Shown here in pieces: positions 58,339 through 64,000 of a DNA stretch of 64,000 nucleotides. The stretch is taken from positions 744,001-808,000 of the forward strand of contig OZ241848.1 in assembly GCA_965202795.1 (NCBI GenBank), read 5' to 3'. The notes under the pieces are model-generated. The model was not told the origin of the DNA. It did no database searches and saw nothing but the letters and a program-made list of their open reading frames with translations. Both the position numbers and the translations under genes were made by a program. Each line of letters starts with the position of its first letter. The first letter of the stretch is position 1. Source of the DNA: JACOND01 sp965202795 (GTDB lineage: Bacteria > Bdellovibrionota > Bdellovibrionia > Bdellovibrionales > UBA1609).

Positions 58339-58539
58339 CTAAAACCTCCAGAGCCAAAGCCCCTTTGGCTGATGACTCGCGGGATCCTCTGCCGCTGCCA
58401 GATCAGCAAACAGGCCCCGCTTTTCCGCGCGCGGGAGGCTCGGATTCATGGCGCCCAGAGCCGGCAGCGCCCCAGTCATCCGCAAAAAGCGGAAAAAGAA
58501 ATTCCGCCGAAAGGCCAGGGGTTCCTCTTGCGCAGTCAA
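58339..58539 (-). CDS. Possible small exported peptide coupled to the HTTM gene
   Basis: 66 residues from a TTG whose sequence TTGA overlaps the HTTM stop, an arrangement often used for coupled genes. The N-terminal part reads FRRNFFFRFLRMTGALPALGA, here noted as a twin-Arg followed by Phe residues and a hydrophobic stretch ending Ala-x-Ala-like, similar to a Tat signal. About 30 residues remain after it (EKRGLFADLAAAEDPASHQ then GLWLWRF). The frame is short and could be chance in a GC-rich genome. Its position after an HTTM pair makes it a candidate partner peptide, but I have no homology to support that. Confidence 0.32.
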   Translation of the reverse strand: MTAQEEPLAFRRNFFFRFLRMTGALPALGAMNPSLPRAEKRGLFADLAAAEDPASHQPKGLWLWRF

Positions 58540-59405
58540 TCAGGACGATCAGGCGGGCGGCCTTCCAGGGCGATGAGCTTTTCTGTGATCAAAAGAAAAA
58601 ACAAAACCGCAAGAGCCGTGAGGGTAAAGTACACCCCCATAACCGCCATCGCCGCCAAATGAAAAACAACAGAGGCTATCCCCCACTCCAGATAATGTTT
58701 TTCTCTGAGAATGGGGATGGCGCATGAAAGCTGAAACGCTATGGCCAAAGCCCAGCCCGCTGTCATAAGCCATGGGACATCCATAAAAAACCTCAAAAAC
58801 AGGGGCTTTATGCTCACATGCAGCGCGAGGACAGAGACGGCCAGCTGATCCATCATGATGCTGTGAGGCTTTTCCGGGAGGCCATTGGCCCATATCATGC
58901 GAGCCTTCCACAGGCCGGAAATAAAATAATGCAGCAGGCAGAAAGCCTGGCAGAGGCGGATAAAGAAAAGCTGATCTTTGGCGGTGATTCGCTTTTTTTC
59001 ATCTGGAAAGCAGAGAATCAGCGAGGAGATCATCCAGATATAATAATCATGCTCTCTGGTTCCGGCAAAATACAGGGGGGCGTTAGGATCCGCGGGGCCT
59101 TGATACAGCAGCATTAAAAAAGAAAGGTTAAAAAGAAGGGCCCCCGCGGCCCGATAAATTTTTTTGGGCCTCGCCGCGCAGGCAAACAGAGCAAGGCATG
59201 TGAGCGAAAAAACAAAAGCGTAAGAAAAATCCTTGTATGGGACACTTAAAAAAACATCCGCCAGCCTGTAGGACTTGGAAAATATATCATCATTTAAAAC
59301 AGCCCATGCCTTTTCCGATATGCTTTTATTCAAAAAGCCCCAGCCATCGCTGATCAAAACAAAAAGCGCCAGAGAGTAATAAATGGAAAGAAACAGGCGG
59401 ATCAC
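58536..59405 (-). CDS. HTTM-domain (vitamin K-dependent carboxylase-like) membrane protein
   Basis: 289 residues with about seven membrane helices. FCLLHYFISGLWKARMIWANG matches the horizontally transferred transmembrane (HTTM) domain signature (Y-x-x-SG-x-x-K ... W-x-x-G), quoted within 20 residues as HYFISGLWKARMIWANG. HTTM proteins include gamma-glutamyl carboxylase and SdpB, which helps mature a bacterial toxin peptide; most bacterial members are uncharacterised. It starts within the last codons of the upstream gene (four-base overlap) and its stop overlaps a possible small peptide gene. Catalytic activity cannot be inferred from what I see. Confidence 0.66.
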   Translation of the reverse strand: MIRLFLSIYYSLALFVLISDGWGFLNKSISEKAWAVLNDDIFSKSYRLADVFLSVPYKDFSYAFVFSLTCLALFACAARPKKIYRAAGALLFNLSFLMLLYQGPADPNAPLYFAGTREHDYYIWMISSLILCFPDEKKRITAKDQLFFIRLCQAFCLLHYFISGLWKARMIWANGLPEKPHSIMMDQLAVSVLALHVSIKPLFLRFFMDVPWLMTAGWALAIAFQLSCAIPILREKHYLEWGIASVVFHLAAMAVMGVYFTLTALAVLFFLLITEKLIALEGRPPDRPD

Positions 59406-59947
59406 AGCTCAAACTCCTCAATAACGGGAAGGCTCTCGCGGTAAAAAATGTGGCTTGAGAGCGCCCCCTGAAAAACAACCAGCCGGACGCTTTCGCATTT
59501 GCAGTAGCCTCTCAGGCTTTTGGAAAAATATTTTTTCAGCCTTTGAATGTCTTTTTCAAAAGCGAGATGAAACAGGAGCTTTGCATTGATTCCCGCGGCT
59601 CTGCCGCTCCAGAGATGATCTCTAAAAAAATGCTGCGGGGTTTTTGTATCCGGCGAAACCCAGGAAATTTCGCTGAAGGAGGAATGATAGCCTGAAAACA
59701 TGTCCCAGCGGGAAAAAAACAAAAAATGGCTGGTGTTTGTCAGGGGCAGGATCACATGGGCGATAAATATATACGCCAGAAAGAGCGACAAAACCGCTCC
59801 GCGCCCGCGGCGAAAGGCCGGCTTAAAAAGCCGCAAAAGCTTTTTTGCGCCGCGCGCGCCGGATAAAACCAGCCGGGCCTTTTGAATGGCGCGCTGAATG
59901 GCGCGGCCTTTAAAGATGGCCCCGGCAAGACTTTTTAAAGGCGGCAT
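59402..59947 (-). CDS. Single-span membrane protein paired with HTTM
   Basis: 181 residues. A basic N-terminus is followed by one membrane helix (AVLSLFLAYIFIAHVILPL) and a soluble domain starting LFFSRWDMFSGYHSSF and containing a Cys-x-Cys (GYCKCESVRL). Small membrane proteins with a W-x-MF segment just after the helix are the usual companions of HTTM proteins (for example SdpA with SdpB). Four-base overlap with the HTTM gene indicates coupled translation. Family membership is inferred from layout rather than clear homology. Confidence 0.55.
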   Translation of the reverse strand: MPPLKSLAGAIFKGRAIQRAIQKARLVLSGARGAKKLLRLFKPAFRRGRGAVLSLFLAYIFIAHVILPLTNTSHFLFFSRWDMFSGYHSSFSEISWVSPDTKTPQHFFRDHLWSGRAAGINAKLLFHLAFEKDIQRLKKYFSKSLRGYCKCESVRLVVFQGALSSHIFYRESLPVIEEFEL

Positions 59948-60050
59948 GCGGATGATCCCCTAAAGGCGGACAAGGCCTAGACGGCATTCAGGGTTTTTGC
60001 CTGAAGCCGCCGGCTGGCTCCGCCGCTGGATCTTGATCTTAGAGCCGGCC

Positions 60051-60392
60051 TCAGGGCGCGCATTTCAGGCTGCTGAAGTGGGCGGCCAGATCTTCAATAT
60101 CCTGATCGCTTAAGGGGGCGATCATAGGGGCCATGGTTGGCTCTTTTCGCTTTCCCGACTTAAAATCCTTCAGCTGCTTGATCAAATACTGCTCTTTCTG
60201 CCCGGCAAGGTTTGGCCAAATCGGGCTGGGGCTTATGCCGGCCGGGCCATGGCAGGCCGCGCAGACCGCCGCCTTGGCTTTTCCTTTGGCCGCGTCGCCT
60301 TTGGCCGCCGCCGCCGCCGGCAAAATCAGAGCTGCGGCAGTTAAGGCCCAAGCTGCCGCCGGCAAATCAAAGGGGTTTAGCTTTTTTCTCAT
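60051..60392 (-). CDS. Periplasmic class I cytochrome c
   Basis: 113 residues with a signal peptide (WALTAAALILPAAAAAKG). One heme site CAACH at residues 44-48 and candidate Met ligands at 87 and 90 (TMAPMIAPL). GPAGISPSPIWPNLAGQ and YLIKQLKDFKSGKRKEPTM fit the cytochrome c5/c553 group that carries electrons to terminal oxidases or between periplasmic complexes. AGGAGG precedes the ATG. It is a single gene; no oxidase gene is next to it. Confidence 0.9.
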   Translation of the reverse strand: MRKKLNPFDLPAAAWALTAAALILPAAAAAKGDAAKGKAKAAVCAACHGPAGISPSPIWPNLAGQKEQYLIKQLKDFKSGKRKEPTMAPMIAPLSDQDIEDLAAHFSSLKCAP

Positions 60393-60621
60393 GCTTTCCT
60401 CCTGTGTCTAAAACAATACAAAAACAATAGCGCGGCCCGCAGGCCCTGTCAAGCCCCGCTTTCCGGCCGGGCGGGGGGGGGTTCGCGCCCCCCGAAAGCC
60501 GCGCGGCGCGGGCGCAAAACCCTCATCCATGTTGACAGCCCCCGCCGGCTGAAACATATTTATAGCCTTTAGAGGCGGCCTCTGCCGCCGCGGCGGGGCT
60601 GTTTTAAGAGGAGGCGCTTCA

Positions 60622-63600
60622 ATGGAATCAGCTTTAAAAGCGGCCCGCGCGGGCCTTGGGCCCTCAGGGGGGGAGAGCCTTTTGAGGGCGGTTTTTTTAA
60701 ACCCCCGCATTAACCGGCTGAAAAAACCCGGCAGGGGCTTTGAGCTGTTCGGCATGGAGTCCCCCTCCGGCTTTGCCGCGGCCCTGGAAGGGGAGGCGGC
60801 CTTTAAAAACTCCCCCCATTTGATTCTCGCCGCGCCGGGAAACATCAGCAAAATCAAAAGCTTTTGGGAGTTTAAGCCTCCGAAAGCCCCCTGCCTTGAG
60901 CTTCCGGCGTTTTCCCGCGGCAGCTCTGCCGCCGCCAAAGCCGCGCGGCGCGGGCGGATCATGTGGCAGGCCGCCGCCCGCCGCGGGCGGGGGGTTTTTC
61001 TTGCCTCTCCAGAGGCCCTGCTCAAAAAAACCGCCCCGCCGCGCCCGGTCTCCGCCAAAAAAGGCGCCCGCCTGCCCCCGCTCCGCCGGATGGGCTACCG
61101 GGAAAAGCCTTTTCCAGAGGAGCCGGGGGACTTTTCCCAAAGAGGCTTTCTCTGCGATGTGTTTTCGCCCGCCCATGACCGCCCCCTGCGGATTGAGCTT
61201 TGCGGAAGCGGGATTGAGTCGGTAAGCCGCCTCTCCTCTGATTTCAAAAGGCGGGAGCGGGAGCTGAAAGAGGCCTGGCTTGCCGCGCCTCAAGAGCTGC
61301 GGCTTTCCGGCGCGGACCGCCAAAAGCTCTGCCAGCTTGCCAGGGAAAAGGCCTGGGGGGCGGATTCCAAATCTCTTTTTTTTCCTCAAAGCCGGCTTTT
61401 GAAAGGGTTTTCCCGCGGCAGGCTCTCCCCGGACATGGAGGCTCTGGCCGCCGCCGGGGAAAGCGCCTGCTCCCTGCATGTGTTTCCCCGCCCGCCATGG
61501 CTTTGGATCTTTGAGCCGGAAAGCGCGCGGGCGGGCTTTGAGGCGGCGGCCGCGGAATGGGAGCGGGAAGACCCGGCCTTTGCCCGCGCGGATGTGTTTC
61601 TGCCCTGGGAGATTTTAACAGGGGATGTCTTAACAGGGGAGATTTTAACGGGGGAGGCTTCAGCGGCGGATGGCCATCCGGCTGCCGCCGGGCCAAAAAA
61701 GCCCCCGCCGAAAGGCATGCTCTCAAAAAAACTGAAACAGGAAAGCCCCCCGCCCGCCCCTGTTTTTGCCGCGCATCCGCCTGAGAGGCTGATATTTGTC
61801 TCGTCAGGCCCCCCGCCCGGCGCCGCGCCTGGCGCCGCCGCCTTTGCCAGCCGGTTTAAGCTTTCGCCGCGGGCTGCCGGCGGACGGCCGCAGGCCATAT
61901 CAGATATCGCGCGGGCCAAAAAAACCAGCGGGGCCGGCCCGGCAGCTGATGGCCTGGAGGGCCGGCCCCGCGATGGCTCCCCGGCGGAGAGGCTGAAAGC
62001 CGCCCTGAAGGCGCTCCCCTCAAGCAGCCTGGTGTTTGCCTTTCAAGACCCCGCCGCGGAAAAAGAGATCAAAAGGCTGCTTTTTTCCTCAAGCCCCGCC
62101 TCTGGCGCGGAGAGGCATTCTCCGCCCGCCCGCCGGGAGCCGGGGTTTTGGGAGGGAAAAAGCATGATCTTTTTGCCGGGCAGCTTAAAGGAGAGCTTTT
62201 TCAGCTCCGGGGGATCAGCTTATCTGCAGTCAGAGGAGATTCTGCGGTCGCTTCGCCCAGCCGATGGCCCGGATCCCGCCAAAAAAAACGGGGCATCATC
62301 TTTTGAGTTTTTTCGCCAGAGGGCCAAAGCCCTTGAGTTTTCCGAGCTGGAGGAGGGCGATCTGGTGGCTCACAAAATTCATGGAGTGGGGGAGTTTTCC
62401 GGACTGCGCTCCCTTAGCGCGAACGGCCGCCGGCAGGATTTTTTCGCGCTGCTTTATAAGGGCGGGGACAGGCTTTTGCTTCCCGCGCACAAAGCCCGCG
62501 AGATCAAGCGCTATTCCCAAAAAATCACATCCGGCGCCCGCTCCCCGGCCGCCTCGCGGTTTCTGCTGGACAGGCTGGGGAATCCGCGCCGCTGGGAAAT
62601 AAAAAAATCCCGGGCAAAAAAGCATATTGAGGCCTTGACGCTGGATCTTATGGAGCTTTACCGCCGCCGCCAGAAAAGCTCCCGCCCGCCGTTTCCGCCG
62701 GCGGAAAGCGCTCTGAAAGCCTTTGCCGCAGACTGCCCCTTTGAGCTGACCCTGGATCAAAAGCGGGCCATTGGAGAGATATTTTCCGATATGGACCGCC
62801 CCCGCCCCATGGACCGCCTGCTCTGCGCTGACGCCGGCTTTGGCAAAACAGAAGCCGCGCTCCGGGCCGCGCTCCGGGCCATGGCCGGAGGCTTTCAGGT
62901 TTGCTTTCTGGCGCCCACAACAGTTTTAAGCGCCCAGCATTATGAGAGGTTTCAGGAGAGATTTAAAAGCCTCCCGTTTAATATTGGGCTTTTGAACAGA
63001 TTTTTGCCTGAGGCAAAGCGCCGGGAAACTTTAAGCCGGCTGGAATCGGGAAAAATCCATCTTTTGGCCGCAACCCACGGGGCGTTCAGCCCAAAAACTG
63101 TTTTTAAAAATCTTGGGCTTTTGATCATTGACGAAGAGCACCGCTTCGGAGTGAGGCAAAAAGACAGGCTTTTGCGGCTCAAAACCAGCATGGACGCCCT
63201 GTCTCTTTCAGCGACCCCCATCCCGCGGACGCTGAACATGGCCCTGAGCGGAATCAAAGACATCAGCGCCCTTTCGCGCGGGCCTGAGGGCCGTCTTCCC
63301 GTCCAGACATTTATAAGAGCCTGGGATGGCGGAGAGGCGGATTTTCTGCGCGAGGCATGCGAGAGGGAAACATCCCGCGGCGGGCAGATTCTTTTTATCC
63401 ACAACCGGATCAAAACCCTCCCCGAAAGGGAAAAGCAGCTGCGCGCGCTGCTGCCGGGCCTTCGGATAGCCTCAGCCCATGGCCGGATGAAGCCCTCTCA
63501 GCTGGAGAGGGTTGTTTTGCGGTTTTTTCGCCGCAAGTTTGACCTTCTGCTTTCCACAAACATCGTTGAGTCCGGCATGGATCTGCCTCAGGCCAACACG

Positions 63601-64000
63601 CTTTTTATTGACAGAGTTCATGAAATGGGCCTGAGCCGGCTCTATCAGCTGAAGGGCCGCGTGGGCCGGTCCAGCCGGCAGGCTTACTGCTACTTTTTGA
63701 TTCCGCCGCGGCGAAAGCTCCCGCCGCTTGCGGAGCAGCGGCTGCAGCTGATAGAAAAATACGGAGAGGCCGGCGGCGGATACAGGCTGGCGCTTTATGA
63801 TTTGGAGATGCGCGGCGCGGGCGCGGTTTTCGGGGCGGAGCAGAGCGGGCATCTTCATGCCCTGGGCGAAGAGCTTTATTTTGAGCTGTTAAATGAAAAG
63901 CTCAGAGAGAAAAAACAGGAGGCCTTTGTGGAGCCGGAGGTTCAGCTTCCGGCCTCCATGGGAATCCCCGCCAATTACATTCCCGCCCCCCGGCTGCGGC
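60622..64000 (+). CDS. mfd: Transcription-repair coupling factor Mfd, 3' end cut by window edge
   Basis: About 1126 codons from an ATG with AAGAGGAGGCGCTTC upstream, open to the edge. The N-terminal part is UvrB-like but divergent, with a long Ala/Pro-rich linker including a small repeat (ILTGDVLTGEILTGEA). The RNA polymerase-interacting domain starts near LEEGDLVAHKIHGVGEFSG. The helicase motor has Walker A ADAGFGKTEAA (usual GDVGYGKTE), FLAPTTVLSAQHY, LLIIDEEHRFGVRQKD, LSATPIPRTLNMAL, and later LLSTNIVESGMDLPQANTL, QLKGRVGRSSRQAY. The C-terminal TRCF domain is just starting. Mfd releases stalled RNA polymerase and recruits UvrA. The Asp-for-Asp-Val change in Walker A keeps the essential GKT. 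Confidence 0.93.
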   Translation, partial: MESALKAARAGLGPSGGESLLRAVFLNPRINRLKKPGRGFELFGMESPSGFAAALEGEAAFKNSPHLILAAPGNISKIKSFWEFKPPKAPCLELPAFSRGSSAAAKAARRGRIMWQAAARRGRGVFLASPEALLKKTAPPRPVSAKKGARLPPLRRMGYREKPFPEEPGDFSQRGFLCDVFSPAHDRPLRIELCGSGIESVSRLSSDFKRRERELKEAWLAAPQELRLSGADRQKLCQLAREKAWGADSKSLFFPQSRLLKGFSRGRLSPDMEALAAAGESACSLHVFPRPPWLWIFEPESARAGFEAAAAEWEREDPAFARADVFLPWEILTGDVLTGEILTGEASAADGHPAAAGPKKPPPKGMLSKKLKQESPPPAPVFAAHPPERLIFVSSGPPPGAAPGAAAFASRFKLSPRAAGGRPQAISDIARAKKTSGAGPAADGLEGRPRDGSPAERLKAALKALPSSSLVFAFQDPAAEKEIKRLLFSSSPASGAERHSPPARREPGFWEGKSMIFLPGSLKESFFSSGGSAYLQSEEILRSLRPADGPDPAKKNGASSFEFFRQRAKALEFSELEEGDLVAHKIHGVGEFSGLRSLSANGRRQDFFALLYKGGDRLLLPAHKAREIKRYSQKITSGARSPAASRFLLDRLGNPRRWEIKKSRAKKHIEALTLDLMELYRRRQKSSRPPFPPAESALKAFAADCPFELTLDQKRAIGEIFSDMDRPRPMDRLLCADAGFGKTEAALRAALRAMAGGFQVCFLAPTTVLSAQHYERFQERFKSLPFNIGLLNRFLPEAKRRETLSRLESGKIHLLAATHGAFSPKTVFKNLGLLIIDEEHRFGVRQKDRLLRLKTSMDALSLSATPIPRTLNMALSGIKDISALSRGPEGRLPVQTFIRAWDGGEADFLREACERETSRGGQILFIHNRIKTLPEREKQLRALLPGLRIASAHGRMKPSQLERVVLRFFRRKFDLLLSTNIVESGMDLPQANTLFIDRVHEMGLSRLYQLKGRVGRSSRQAYCYFLIPPRRKLPPLAEQRLQLIEKYGEAGGGYRLALYDLEMRGAGAVFGAEQSGHLHALGEELYFELLNEKLREKKQEAFVEPEVQLPASMGIPANYIPAPRLR

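Noticed and set aside
1..64000. tRNA, rRNA, tmRNA, insertion sequences or integrases
   Set aside because: Looked for by eye (T-loop GTTCGA patterns, transposase motifs) and none was convincing; a dedicated search would be needed to exclude small or divergent ones.

Overview
The window is GC-rich chromosomal DNA from a Gram-negative bacterium. It carries an outer-membrane-type lipoprotein set, Lnt, SohB, a split b/b' F-type ATP synthase operon and a complete dnaA/dnaN-rpmH-rnpA-yidD-yidC-jag-mnmE block. The b/b' pair with no atpB/atpE alongside, and prepilin- and subtilase-type surface genes, would suit a deltaproteobacterial (Desulfobacterota- or Bdellovibrionota-like) lineage, but that placement is inference. 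I saw no tRNA, rRNA, CRISPR array, integrase or transposase. The replication genes, parAB and parS-like sites place the window near a chromosomal origin.

Layout. 0-9 kb is an accessory surface-protein region: a TauD-like protein cut by the window edge, three left-handed beta-helix (hexapeptide-repeat) proteins, a truncated silent copy of a lipoprotein gene, and a lipoprotein gene interrupted by a C18 tract. The lipoprotein gene lies between two near-identical ~1.1 kb units carrying parS-like sites and a nuclease-like gene. 9-11 kb is parAB. 11-18.6 kb holds an AAA ATPase with a frame-disrupted partner and three paralogous secreted proteins, with a frame-disrupted AAA/DUF4143 gene between the first two. 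18.7-22.6 kb has rplI, rpsF, an iron-sulfur subunit gene and a pair of unknown paralogs. 22.7-29.5 kb is the ATP synthase operon, interrupted by a lipoprotein made of ten 14-residue repeats. 30-39 kb is housekeeping (aminotransferase, coaD, rsmD, sohB, greA, DHH phosphoesterase). 39-45.6 kb is phoR-phoB-phoU-pstBACS, reading on from dnaN. 45.6-55 kb is the dnaN/dnaA and rpmH-to-lnt block. 55-60.4 kb is a second surface region: a prodomain-like lipoprotein, a subtilase split over two ORFs behind a C19 tract, an HTTM pair with a possible small peptide, and cytochrome c. The window ends inside mfd.

The main unusual system is a set of three simple-sequence switches: (CT)11, C18 and C19, counted on the coding strands. 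Each lies in the first few codons of a predicted exported protein, and each currently leaves the gene out of frame. One repeat unit restores the frame in every case (C17, C18 and CT12 respectively), and in the C18 gene the restored sequence is a convincing lipoprotein signal peptide. A truncated silent cassette, varying heptad and NPxF repeat numbers, and several paralog families sharing promoters point the same way: slipped-strand phase variation plus recombination acting on the cell surface. Two further genes (a DUF4276-like partner gene and an AAA/DUF4143 ATPase) are broken by single-base changes outside long tracts.
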